This document shows, piece by piece, positions 1 to 9,341 of a stretch of DNA of 64,000 bases. Origin of the DNA: Zopfochytrium polystomum. Taxonomy: Eukaryota > Chytridiomycota > Chytridiomycetes > Chytridiales > Chytridiaceae. The notes under the pieces are model-generated. The model was not told the DNA's origin. It saw only the letters and a program-made list of their open reading frames with translations, and did not search any database. The stretch spans positions 372,001 through 436,000 of the forward strand of contig JAIVFJ010000024.1 of assembly GCA_025765615.1 (NCBI GenBank). Direction: 5' to 3'. The translations under genes were made by a program, and so were the position numbers. Numbering within the stretch: position 1 is the stretch's first letter; the number at the start of each line of letters is the position of its first letter.

Positions 1-379
1 GTGTGGTAGCCGGATCAATCAATGGGCCACGGCCCATGTGGATGGCCTCTCTGATCAGGGATCACCATCCTCTGTTTCTTGTTTGTCGTCGACGTAAAGC
101 CAGCCCACCCCTTCGTCTGGTCTGGCCGGCGATCGGGCAGTGTGGAGGCGAGGTTTTTGAGCACGGTCATCCCCTTCTGCTTTTGCACATCGTTGGGTGT
201 GACTGACCCCTTTCTTCACGTTTTCCAGAGCCCCACGTCTCCCCGCTCCGCCTCCTCGTCTTTTCGACTGAAAGGACAGGAGCCTACCGGAACCCATCCC
301 GATTTCGGACACCACAGTACCTCCCACCATTTTGGCAGACTCGGCAAACACTTCGGCAGCCGCTGCAGCAGCCTCGGCC

Positions 380-3234
380 ATGTCGGCGTTGGGCCGGGTG
401 ATCAGCGCAGCCGCTGGCGGCGGCCCCGGGGGCGGGGCTACGAAAAACCACGCTTTCCCCAACAACGAATGTGTGCGGATAAAAGTAGCCACGTCGAAGC
501 GATCGATGGTCATCATCATCCGAAGCGATGCCACGGTATCCGAATTTTTGGACGCTGTTTCGTCCAAGATCATTCGGGGATTCCCCGTTGGCAGCGTGGT
601 AAGCGGCCCAGAAAGGCCGTTCGGCCTTACTGACCGTTTCTTTTTTTTCTTTCTACTTTCTTTGTCTTCCCCGTAAATTTGATGAATTCCTCCCGACTCA
701 CTAGGTCTTCAACCCTCAGCCAGTTGTTGCCGCCATGACCCGCGACGGGTACTTTTTCGATGATGACGACCTGGTGCGGATCACTATGCCACCCCCTCCC
801 CCCCCTGTTTTCTTTTTGCTAATGATTCCCTCTTCTGCTTTCCGAATCGCCCCTCAAACTAGGTGAAGCACGCTTTCAACCAAGACCAAGAGGTTATAAC
901 ATTGACTCATGAGGAATTGCGAGCAACCCTCAAGACCCAACTCGATCCTTTTTTCTCGCGCCCCGTCGTCTCTGAGTTCCAGCAACCGAGACGCATGGTA
1001 ACCTTGCCCGTTCTTCCTGGCCAGGGCCTGATCACTTCGCCTCCTGGAGTCCCTCTTCTTTTGGGACCCCCGTCGTCGCGTCGTAGCAGTGCCACGTTCT
1101 TCAGTTCAGGGGGTATGGGTGTGGATACCGATAAGACGGCGGGGTACAACGGCGTCTCTGGGTTTGATATTGAGGGTCGTCGGGTGGCCAGCCCATCCGA
1201 CGAAAACGCACCGGGATTTCCTCTCTATGGTGCGCATGGGAAACGGCTCAGTGCGGCGAGCAGCCTGACGGGAATGCAGGCACTAGAAGAAGAAGGTCCC
1301 GACGACGTGTTTCCGGATGATCAGATGGTGGATAGCGAGACCATCTTCACCAGCAGCATTGCGAGCCTGGTGTCGGGCGGTTTGAGCGCGGCCGCAGTTG
1401 CAGGAGCTGGAGACTCCTCTACTTCAACGGCGGGATCCGTCTCGGGTGCGGGCGATCCGTGGGACGGCGGGTCCGTTGTGAGCGGCGGTCACGCCCAGCA
1501 CCTTATTTTCCTTTCCTTTGCGCGGGAGAACTCTCCAAGAACCGCCGAAAACGGAAAACCAGTCGGAGTGTGCGATCCATTTGTGAGCGATTGTTCGCCA
1601 AGAAAAATTTCCCAATTCTGACGGTCTTTCACAGTGGATATACAGCAACCTGAAGGAAGCCGGGTTTAATGTGTTTATTGACGCCTCCGATAGAGAGGCA
1701 GGTGAGGCGTTGTCTGAAGAACTTGTGGAAATCATGTTGAAAGGTTCGGAGTTCGTGAAATCGCGCCAAGTGTGGTACTAACAGCTTGCAACTGCAGCTA
1801 CCCACTTTGTCACCTGTATCTCGAAAGAATATGCTGAGGTGGGTGCTGTTGTTCAATACTTCTTTCCTTTGGAGTGTGAAATATTGAACAATGCCGTCGC
1901 AGTCTCCTCTCTGCGACCACGAGTTCAAGTTTTCTAGATTTAAAAAGCGAGTAGTCTGTTTAGTCGGAGCCGAAAACAACACAGACTTTTTCCAGTCGAC
2001 GGCCGTTGGGTACATGATGGGTGGCGGTGACGTTTACTCCATTGACTTCACTCGGCAGTCTGCACTGCAAACGTCCCTGGAGCAGCTGAAACTCTACCTC
2101 AGCGCATCCAGCTCCAAAGACGGAAGCTCGACACCGTTCCTACCAAGTCCGGAGGCAGCGATCTTCAAGTCTCTCATTTCCCCCACGGACGCTTCCCTTC
2201 CGCCGCCGTTGCCCCCGCTGATCCCCAGACGCGGCCGCATCTACATCTCGTACTCGTGGGAAAACTCTCTCTCGATTGTGCGCGCTCGTGACCAGCAACC
2301 CGCAGGCGGGCAAGGCACCGGCGTCTGCGACCCGCGCGCAGTGGCGCGCCGCCTGCGCTCCGCCGGCTTCGAGGTGTGGATCGATGTGCACCGCGCGCCG
2401 GACGCGGACGCAGCACCCAGCCCGACGCCTTCGTCGCTCCTCATCGGGCAGCACCCTCCCGAGACCCCGACTACACCAACGCCAGGCGCGGTAGCCCTCG
2501 CCTCTGCAGCGGCCGCCGCTGCCGCGGCCGCCGCGGCCACCGGGCCCGAGAGCCCCCTCCCACGTGCGCCGACGCTGATCAACGGACTCGACCTCTCCAC
2601 GGCGCGGCTGGCGCACATCCTGCTGACGGCGCCGGCGCTGCTGACCGAGACGGACGCGCTGACGCTCGGGCTCGACCGGTCCGACTGCGTGCTCGCATTC
2701 ATCTCGGACGAGTACGTCGAGTCGCAGCGGCTGGTGCGCGAGTTCCACTTTGCGCACAACGTGCTGCGGGTGCCGCTGATCCCGATCGTCGTCGGCGCCG
2801 GCGTCGGCGCGCTGTGGCGCTCCGGGAAAGTCGGCGAGGCCGTCAGCAAGTACCTGAGCATCGACGCCACCACCAGCGACCTGGTCGGCAGGAACTTGGA
2901 GAAGCTGCTGCGCACCTTGTTCAAAGTCGTGGCGTCGTCGCCGCCGCCGGAAGGACCGCGCCGCGAGGACGATGGGGACGTGGACGGCCCGCCGCCCGGG
3001 TTTGGCGCCGACGACGACGACGATGAGGATGACGGTAGTGTCGGTGTGCCACCCGCACCGCGAGAGGAGCAGGACTTGCCCGAAGTGCCGAACGACCACG
3101 ATACGGAGGAGGAAGAGGACAACGAGCTGCGGCGCCCTGCGCCGAACCCCGCCAACGGCGCTCCACCAGGGGAAGCAGAGAAACCCGACCAGAACACGAG
3201 CAGCCAAGCGCCGCCGGCTGTTCCGAAAAAGTAA
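380..3234 (+). CDS. Two-TIR-domain protein with N-terminal ubiquitin/PB1-like segment
   Basis: Six exons fit by phase and splice consensus: 380-598, 705-773, 863-1582, 1635 to about 1742 or 1754, 1785-1838, 1903-3234, giving about 835 aa. The ATG at 380 is the first in a frame closed by TGA at 269. Residues about 27-97 look like a beta-grasp (ubiquitin/PB1) fold (inference). The first TIR domain begins HLIFLSFARENS in exon 3, continues in exon 4 with GFNVFIDASDREAG, then CISKEYAE and CLVGAEN. The second TIR, in exon 6, has RIYISYSW, GFEVWID, FISDEY and VPLIPIVVG, and carries an Ala-rich insertion. In SARM1-type NADases the catalytic Glu lies in the equivalent of the first domain's REAG; the second domain lacks it. 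The C-terminus is a long acidic, Pro-rich tail. Likely an intracellular signalling or NAD-cleaving protein, function unproven. The donors at 774 (GTGCGG) and 1743/1755 are the least certain. Confidence 0.7.
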
Positions 3235-3796
3235 GGGTCAAGGTTTACGATGGGTGGAAAAAGAAAAAGTTTCCATCCCTTCTGCCTCACCACCGAGACT
3301 TTGATGCGCGAACGCTGCCAATTGGACTCGCGGCCGATGGCATTAAAGCAGACCTTCTTTCTAATTGTATTTCTGTCGCACTCTCTTTTGCCCTTACTCC
3401 CTTTCTCTTGTCTTTGCACTGTCTGGGAGCGTTACTGCCAGTCTCTTTCCTCGGATTTTCATTCGGGCAGTCCATTGGCTTTTTCGTTGATGTGTTGCTT
3501 CTCCTGTTTGCGGTTTGCACGAGCAACAAGACCCCAACAAAGAAAAAAGTACATCGTGAACATAAAAAATGAAAAAATGAAAAAGAAAGGAATGTAAAAG
3601 AAAGAGGATCAGTTGTCAGAGAAGAGCTGTGCACAAAACACACCTGATTTGCCAGCCCCATCCTTGACCGAAGCCTGCACCTGCAAAGAAGATGAAAGGA
3701 AAAAAAGTAAAGAGTAGGAATGGGATGACAATATTATGAGCCAGTTACCAGTGGTGATGGTAAGATGCTTTCTCCTGGGACACATCGCCCAACGCC
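3235..3796. other. Intergenic, no supported gene
   Basis: AT-rich sequence 3' of the TIR gene. A pyrimidine tract plus cag on the minus strand near 3690 could be a splice acceptor leading into a short open frame that stops near 3610, but no family is recognisable. The last five bases, acgcc (3792-3796), are the left target-site duplication of the retrotransposon that follows. Confidence 0.5.
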
Positions 3797-4149
3797 TGTC
3801 AGGAACAGGGCAGGACAGGACAAGGCAGACAAGGAACTGAGAGGAGTGATGATTGTATTGGAAACAATAATTCACTTGAGGGATGGGACAGGTCCCCCAT
3901 CCCCCTTTTATACCTTTTGAGAGTGTTCCTTGTCAAGACTCCAAGAAAGTTCCAGAAAGAGCAATTAGTAATACAATGATACCAATGATACCAATGACAA
4001 CAAGACAAGTCAGGAAAGCAAAGAAGGTTCCAGAAGGTTCCACAAGGTTCCATGAAGGAATGTTCGAGAAGGTTCCAGAAGGTTCCAGAAGGTTCCATGA
4101 AGGAATGTTCTAGAAGGTTCCAGAGGTTTCCAGAGGGTGATTCATAACA
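3797..4149 (-). repeat. 3' LTR of the Tf1-like element
   Basis: 353 bp, TG..CA on the plus strand, matching 8748-9145 except for one missing 45-bp tandem unit in U3 and a few substitutions such as gttcgagaagg in place of gttctagaagg. It carries the same TATA motif and a shorter heat-shock-element array at about 4022-4135. Confidence 0.92.
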
Positions 4150-4165
4150 TCATCTCCCCCTTTTA
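4150..4165 (-). other. Polypurine tract overlapping the pol stop codon
   Basis: On the minus strand AAAAGGGGGAGA (4164-4153) followed by TGA abuts the 3' LTR. This is the expected position of the plus-strand DNA primer. The tract is also the last codons of pol, and the pol stop codon is the final three bases before the LTR. Confidence 0.75.
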
Positions 4166-7100
4166 GGCCTCTTCTGCAACTTGGTGGGGTACCTGGTCTT
4201 GAACTCGAGCAGAAGGTCTTGGCAGTGAGTGAGGTTTGACTCAGGCTCCCAGGTGTTGTCAGCATCTGAGTAACCTTTCCACTTAACAAGGAACTTGAGT
4301 GTTCTTCCAAACCACTTGGCATCCAAGATTTGTTCAACCTCAAATTCCTCTTCACCTTCTACCTCAACTGGAGGAGGAGGAGGAACAACTCTGCCTGGAA
4401 TGGAATTGGCCACAAACTTCTCTAAAAGGCTGACATGGAAAACTGGGTGGATCTTCATGGATGCAGGGAGATCCAGCTTGAAGGTGACTGGATTGATTTG
4501 CTCCAAGATCTTGAAAGGACCCAACTTGAGGTTGTCTAGCTTGGGACTTGGTCTTTTGGTCTGCAAGTTCTTCCTCAGAAGCCAAACTTGCTGACCCACA
4601 GCAAGGTCATGGTCCATTCTGTGAGTGTTGGCAAATCTTGAGGCATCTTCTTGGGCTTGCTTCAGGGTGGAGTCCAGGAAGGAGTTGATGATCTTGAGCT
4701 TATGTAAGTGTGAAGCCGCAGCAGGAGCTTGGACATTGGATAGGGTCTCTTGTCCCAGAAGATCTCCTCTTGGATTGAAGCCATAGGTTGCAAAGAAAGG
4801 AGATAGCTGGGTGCTTGAGTGGAGAGAATTGTTGAGAGCAAATTCTGCCAGTGGAAGGAGGGTGGGCCAATCATCCTGTTGATAGCTGACATAGCACCTC
4901 AAATACTGCTCCAGAGTCTGGTTTGTTCTTTCTGTTTGTCCATCAGTCTGAGGGTGATAAGCAGTTGACAGTTGAGACTTGATTCCAAGGGCTGCTGTGA
5001 GTGCTTTCCAAAATTGAGATCTGAACTGTGGTCCTCTGTCACTGACGATTGACTGAGGCAGCCCATGGAGCCTGAATATGTGCTGCAAAAACAGGTCTGC
5101 TGTTCCTTGTGCATCTATATTCTCAGTGCAGGGGATGAAATGGGCCAACTTTGTCCTTCTGCAGATGACAACAAGGATAGAGTCAAATCCATGGGATGGG
5201 GGCAGTTTCACAATGAAGTCCATGGATATTGATGACCAAGGGCTGATGGCAATTGGGAGGGGCTCCAGAAGTCCATAGGGCTTGTGTCTGCTGGATTTGT
5301 TTCTTTGACAGGTTTCACAGCTGCTGACATAGTTCTTGATGTACTTCCTCATGCCTGGCCAGTAGAAGTCTCTGGAAACAAGCTCATAGGTCTTGTGCTC
5401 TCCTGGGTGTCCAGCTGTTGCTGCATCATGCCTTGTCTTGAGTATCTCAAGTTTTTCCTCTTCTTGGCTGATTTGAATCTTGTGAGGCTTGGGGTCCTTG
5501 GAAATAGCATGGGCCCACACACTGTCAGGAAGCAATGAAAGGTGTGTCTTGGATGGTGGGGTGAAACCATCTCCCCCTTCAGGTGCAAGGTCTGTTCTTC
5601 TTGACAGGGCATCAGCCACAGTGTTAAGGTGGCCAGGAGAATAGCACAGCTTAAAGTCATACTCAGAGAGCAGTTCAGCCCACCTGGCATGCCTCTGCTT
5701 GAGCAACCTCCTTGCCCTGAAGAAGGTGAGGTTCTTGTGATCAGAATAGACAGAGATGCCTTTAGAACCAGCCAAGTAGTGTCTCCAGAATTTGAATGCT
5801 TCCACAATTGCAAGCAACTCCTTGTCATGGACTGTGTAGTTACACTCAGCACTGTTCAGCTTCCTGGAGTAATATGCCACTGGATGCAGAGGAGCAGAGG
5901 GGTCCTGAGAGCTTGGCTGGGACAGAACAGCGCCAAGGGCATAGTCTGAGGCATCAGTTTCCAAGGTGAAGGGAAGCAAGGGATCCACATGCTTAAGGAG
6001 TGGTGCACTTGTGGTTGCTGTCTTAAGAGCTAGCCAGGCTTGCTCTGCTGCTGGGGTCCATTCAAACTTGGTGGTCTTCTTGGTGAGATCAGTGAGAGGC
6101 TTGGCTATGGCAGAATAGTTGGCAATGAAGGTTCTGTAGAAGTTGCAAAATCCAAGGAAGCTTTGAACATCCTTGATGGAATTTGGAGCCTTCCATTCAA
6201 GAATAGTTTGGATCTTGTCTGGTGCCATGGAGATCCCTTTGTCAGACACAATGAACCCCAAAAACTCAATGGAGGTCTTGTGGAATTCACACTTCTCCAG
6301 CTTTGCATAGAGGTGATGCTGTCTGAGTCTCTCCAAGACAGTCTTGACATGTCCCATATGGCTTGCAGTGTCAGATGAAAATACCAGGATATCATCCAGG
6401 TAGACAATGACAAAAAGGTCCAGAATATCCCTGAAGATGTCATTCATCATGCCTTGGAAAATAGCTGGAGCATTGGTAAGTCCAAAGGGCATAACCAAGT
6501 ACTCAAAGTGACCGTATTTGCATCTGAAGGCAGTCTTCCATTGATCCTGGGGCTTAATTCTGACCAAATTGTAGGCACCTCTGAGGTCAATCTTGGAAAA
6601 TATCCTTGCATGGCTCAGTTTGTCCAGTAATTCAGAGATGAGAGGCAGTGGATAGCGGTTCTTGACTGTCATCTCATTGAGATCTCTGTAGTCCACACAG
6701 GGTCTCAGTCCCCCATCCTTCTTCTTGACAAAAAAGATGGGAGCTCCAGCTGGTGACTTGGAAGGTTGGATGAATCCCTTGTTCAGCATTTCTTCAATGT
6801 ATTCTTGGAGGGCCTTGGCTTCTGGTGGAGAGAGGTGGTACAGTGGCTTGAAAGGTGGGCTGCAAGTTTCATCCTTGAGTGGGATTTCACAGTCATAAGG
6901 CCTCTGAGCTGGTAGCAGGTCTGCCTTGGTCTTGGAAAACACATCAGCATAAGGGAGATATTCTTTTGGTAGCTTGGATGCCAGCAAAAGGTCTGATGGG
7001 TCCAGGTTGTCGTGCTCCTCAGCAGTGGGGCTTGAATTCTTGACTGGGAACTGTGATTCTTGAATCTTTGACTGAGAGTTCTGTTCTTGGCAAAGACTGT

Positions 7101-7869
7101 GAGCTGTGGAACTTGAATCTTGAATGTGGACTGTGAACTGTGGTACTTGAATCTTTGACTGTGGGTTCTGTGAACAAGAGTCATGGCCATGACTGTGAGC
7201 TCTATGAGCTCTACTTGAATCTTGACTGTGAACTGTGAACTGTGGAACTTGAGTCTTGGCTGGCTGTGAATCTTGAATCAAGGGCTTGAGAGCATGAGAC
7301 TTGGGGGCTTGACTTGAGTTTTGGGTGACTGTTCCGATTGGTGGAGGTTGGACTTGACCAGTGACCCAATCAATGGCAGGGTTCTGGGTTTGCAGCCATG
7401 GTAATCCCAGGATGACAGAGAATGTGGGTGAGCCAAGATCCAATACTTCCAGATTGACCATGGATGGTGGAAAGTCTTGGATGTGGAGGTTTAGCTTGGT
7501 TTCATGGCTGATTTCCTTGAACAGAGCATGATTGGCAAAGTGGACCTTGAGGGGTGTGGATTTCTTGATCGTAGGAATGGCACAAGACTTGGCAAGGGTG
7601 GCATCAATGATGTTGCAGGATGATCCAGAGTCTATAAGGGCCTTGGTTGTGATGGTTGACTTGGGTGAGAGTTGAATCTTGACATCCATGGTGAGTTGGT
7701 GGGGCTTGGAATCTGAGGTGTTTGTGGTGCTGGTGGTGGTGATGAAACAGGGGCAGCTTGGAGGAGGGTCCAGGGAATTGCCCCTCAGTGAGCCTGGACC
7801 TGGGAGTTTGGGTGCTTCTTCCTTGGGCAGTCCTTGACAGCATGCTCCTTGGAGCCACAGTAAAAACAC
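4150..7869 (-). CDS. pol: Pol polyprotein of the Tf1-like chromovirus
   Basis: Open frame of 1,239 codons encoding the enzymes that copy and integrate the element. Domains in order: aspartic protease (LIDSGSS, about residue 79), reverse transcriptase with catalytic YLDDILVFS near residue 490, RNase H (TDASDYALGAVLS), integrase with an HHCC zinc finger (HPGEH..., CETCQRNKS) and the D,D-35-E core (SMDFIV, SDRGPQF, TDGQTERTNQ), a GPF-type module (LGPFKILEQI) ending HPVFHVSLLEKF, and a C-terminal chromodomain (VEQILDAKW, FLVKWKGY, NTWEPESNL). The frame overlaps the end of gag by about 84 bp in the -1 frame, so it is probably made by frameshifting. The listed start is a GTG inside the overlap and is unlikely to be a real initiation codon. 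All catalytic motifs appear intact. Confidence 0.93.
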   Translation of the reverse strand: MFLLWLQGACCQGLPKEEAPKLPGPGSLRGNSLDPPPSCPCFITTTSTTNTSDSKPHQLTMDVKIQLSPKSTITTKALIDSGSSCNIIDATLAKSCAIPTIKKSTPLKVHFANHALFKEISHETKLNLHIQDFPPSMVNLEVLDLGSPTFSVILGLPWLQTQNPAIDWVTGQVQPPPIGTVTQNSSQAPKSHALKPLIQDSQPAKTQVPQFTVHSQDSSRAHRAHSHGHDSCSQNPQSKIQVPQFTVHIQDSSSTAHSLCQEQNSQSKIQESQFPVKNSSPTAEEHDNLDPSDLLLASKLPKEYLPYADVFSKTKADLLPAQRPYDCEIPLKDETCSPPFKPLYHLSPPEAKALQEYIEEMLNKGFIQPSKSPAGAPIFFVKKKDGGLRPCVDYRDLNEMTVKNRYPLPLISELLDKLSHARIFSKIDLRGAYNLVRIKPQDQWKTAFRCKYGHFEYLVMPFGLTNAPAIFQGMMNDIFRDILDLFVIVYLDDILVFSSDTASHMGHVKTVLERLRQHHLYAKLEKCEFHKTSIEFLGFIVSDKGISMAPDKIQTILEWKAPNSIKDVQSFLGFCNFYRTFIANYSAIAKPLTDLTKKTTKFEWTPAAEQAWLALKTATTSAPLLKHVDPLLPFTLETDASDYALGAVLSQPSSQDPSAPLHPVAYYSRKLNSAECNYTVHDKELLAIVEAFKFWRHYLAGSKGISVYSDHKNLTFFRARRLLKQRHARWAELLSEYDFKLCYSPGHLNTVADALSRRTDLAPEGGDGFTPPSKTHLSLLPDSVWAHAISKDPKPHKIQISQEEEKLEILKTRHDAATAGHPGEHKTYELVSRDFYWPGMRKYIKNYVSSCETCQRNKSSRHKPYGLLEPLPIAISPWSSISMDFIVKLPPSHGFDSILVVICRRTKLAHFIPCTENIDAQGTADLFLQHIFRLHGLPQSIVSDRGPQFRSQFWKALTAALGIKSQLSTAYHPQTDGQTERTNQTLEQYLRCYVSYQQDDWPTLLPLAEFALNNSLHSSTQLSPFFATYGFNPRGDLLGQETLSNVQAPAAASHLHKLKIINSFLDSTLKQAQEDASRFANTHRMDHDLAVGQQVWLLRKNLQTKRPSPKLDNLKLGPFKILEQINPVTFKLDLPASMKIHPVFHVSLLEKFVANSIPGRVVPPPPPVEVEGEEEFEVEQILDAKWFGRTLKFLVKWKGYSDADNTWEPESNLTHCQDLLLEFKTRYPTKLQKRPKRGR

Positions 7870-8707
7870 AGTCCCTGCTGGGCCCTCCTTGTTTTCTCCT
7901 CTTGGCTCAGAGGACCCTTAGGAAGTGTCTCAACTGCATCCACTTGCATGGGTTCAGGAACTGTAAGAGCTTGAGGAACTGGGGTAGGTCTTGATGTAGT
8001 TCCTACTTGTCTTTGCTTCAGCCTCTTGGAGTAGAGTCTGTTGTCAATCTTGATGGCAAGGAAAATGTACTCTTCCAAGGTCTCAGGGATGTGCAGAGAC
8101 TGGGAGAGCATGTCTTGGATAGACTCATGGAGACCATCATGGTACAGCTCCATCAGAGCTGCATCATTGTATCCAGAGTCTCTGGCTAGTTGCTTGAATT
8201 GGTTGGTGTAGGCCACACAAGATTGCTTTCCTTGCTTGATATGCTTGAGCTTGGATCTTGCTGTCCAAGATGCGTAGGGGTCACCAAAGGTAGCTTCCAG
8301 CCCCTCCCAGAGCTCTTGCAGGGTGGTGGGTGTGCTTGGGAGAGATCTGTACCATGATTGAGCTTGACCAGACAGAGGGTGCTTGTGAAAAGAACCTTGA
8401 CTTGCTCACTGGGAAATCTTGAAGGTTGGAGAAGGATGACATTCTCCACAGTGGCCATGAAGTTCCTAAGGTCTTTGGCCAGCCCAGTGAACTTGTCAGG
8501 GCTGGGAACCTTGGGCTCTCTTGCTTGGTTGGCTTGAGGCAGGGGAAGAGCTTGATGTTCTTGTTGGTGAAGTTGTTGTTGAAGCTGGTGCTGCTGGTGA
8601 AGGACTTGTTCTTGAAGTTGGTGTGTCTGTCTTGAGAGGGCTTGTAATTGGTCCATCAAGGCTTGGAAGGCAGTTGCATCAGGGAAGGTGTTGTTTGGGT
8701 CAGACAT
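7785..8707 (-). pseudogene. gag: Gag of the Tf1-like element, one frameshift
   Basis: ATG at 8707 opens a Gln-rich N-terminal region and capsid-like sequence. Near 8385 the reading leaves this frame, and the capsid continues in a neighbouring frame until the stop at 7785. One missing base around the CCCTCTGTCTGG stretch explains it; a sequencing or assembly error is possible. The downstream part has a CCHC zinc knuckle (CFYCGSKEHAVKDC) typical of nucleocapsid. The last codons contain CCCAAAC in slippery register at 7812-7806, upstream of the overlapping pol frame. Gag would form the virus-like particle. Confidence 0.82.
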
Positions 8708-8734
8708 GATGGCAGAGAGTAGTGGGAGAGGGTG

Positions 8735-8745
8735 AAGTGAATTAT
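8735..8745 (-). other. Self-priming primer-binding site
   Basis: Two bases inside the 5' LTR border, the minus strand reads ATAATTCACTT. This is the exact reverse complement of 11 bases in the LTR in sense orientation (AAGTGAATTAT, 8828-8818). A tRNA-type site beginning TGG is absent. In Tf1 the 11 bases at the RNA 5' end prime minus-strand synthesis; the geometry here is the same. Confidence 0.8.
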
Positions 8746-8817
8746 GATGTCAGGAACAGGGCAGGACAGGACAAGGCAGACAAGGAACTGAGAGGAGTGA
8801 TGATTGTATTGGAAACA

Positions 8818-8863
8818 ATAATTCACTTGAGGGATGGGACAGGTCCCCCATCCCCCTTTTATA
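8818..8863 (-). promoter_or_regulatory. TATA box and inferred transcription start
   Basis: TATAAAA on the minus strand at 8863-8857 lies about 30 bases upstream of AAGTGAATTAT (8828-8818). That spacing is normal for a TATA-driven start and puts the RNA 5' end exactly on the segment complementary to the primer site. Confidence 0.68.
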
Positions 8864-8894
8864 CCTTTTGAGAGTGTTCCTTGTCAAGACTCCA

Positions 8895-9130
8895 AGAAAG
8901 TTCCAGAAAGAGCAATTAGTAATACAATGATACCAATGATACCAATGACAACAAGACAAGTCAGGAAAGCAAAGAAGGTTCCAGAAGGTTCCACAAGGTT
9001 CCATGAAGGAATGTTCTAGAAGGTTCCAGAAGGTTCCAGAAGGTTCCATGAAGGAATGTTCTAGAAGGTTCCAGAAGGTTCCAGAAGGTTCCATGAAGGA
9101 ATGTTCTAGAAGGTTCCAGAGGTTTCCAGA
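8895..9130 (-). promoter_or_regulatory. Heat-shock-element array in U3
   Basis: Tandem units of about 45 bp contain GAAGGTTCCAGAAGGTTCC, i.e. GAA-nn-TTC-nn-GAA-nn-TTC at strict 5-bp spacing, the HSF trimer recognition pattern. The array spans about 8974-9130, with a further GAAAGTTCCAGAA near 8895, and sits upstream of the TATA box. The motif pattern is direct; HSF control is inferred. Confidence 0.65.
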
Positions 9131-9198
9131 GGGTGATTCATAACAACGCCCCTATGAAGGGATTTTTGTTTCTCTGTGAGTAAGACATTGAAGGATGC

Positions 9199-9341
9199 TG
9201 TAAACAGTCCACTCTGAGTGAGTGAGTGGAAGGAGTGAATGAAGAATTGATTGTGGGGCTTCTTGGGAGGTGGTGGAGGTGGTGGAGGTGGTGGAGGAGG
9301 ATGGAAACGAATGAGTGTCTTCATTTTGTCCTTTCCTGTTC
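9199..9341 (+). repeat. LTR-A 5'-end fragment and GGTGGA microsatellite
   Basis: From 9199 the sequence tgtaaacagtccactctgag matches the start of the family A solo LTR at 41154, and the match ends near 9243. A GGTGGTGGA-type microsatellite follows at about 9268-9300. Confidence 0.65.

Larger units (their letters stand above)
3797..9145 (-). mobile_element. Tf1-like Ty3/gypsy chromovirus, nearly intact
   Basis: A complete LTR retrotransposon of 5,349 bp read on the minus strand. Both LTRs begin tgtcagg and end cataaca on the plus strand, and the copy is flanked by the direct 5-bp duplication acgcc (3792-3796 and 9146-9150). Order in the sense direction: 5' LTR (8748-9145), primer site (8735-8745), gag (8707-7785), pol with PR-RT-RNaseH-IN-chromodomain (7869-4150), polypurine tract, 3' LTR (3797-4149). 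The LTRs differ mainly by one 45-bp tandem unit, so insertion is probably recent. A gag frameshift near 8385 is the only visible coding lesion. Self-priming and a C-terminal chromodomain place it with the Tf1/sushi-type chromoviruses. Confidence 0.93.
8748..9145 (-). repeat. 5' LTR of the Tf1-like element
   Basis: 398 bp. In sense orientation U3 runs from 9145 and carries alternating GAA/TTC repeats (9130-8974), then a TATA box (8863-8857) and the predicted RNA start near 8828. One 45-bp unit more than the 3' LTR. Confidence 0.92.

Noticed and set aside
2140..3419. Long minus-strand open frames (355 and 392 codons) opposite the TIR gene
   Set aside because: They are GC-rich shadows of the codon-biased TIR exon, with low-complexity Arg/Ser/Ala translations.
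4022..4135. CRISPR-like array from regularly repeated GAAGGTTCC units
   Set aside because: Units are contiguous tandem repeats inside an LTR without spacers, in a eukaryotic genome; they fit heat-shock elements.
3609..9324. Minus-strand gene interrupted by the Tf1-like insertion, with a Pro-rich exon near 9260-9324 and a last exon near 3610-3685
   Set aside because: Frames can be joined across the acgcc site, but the right part includes an LTR-A fragment and a microsatellite, and no family is recognisable.
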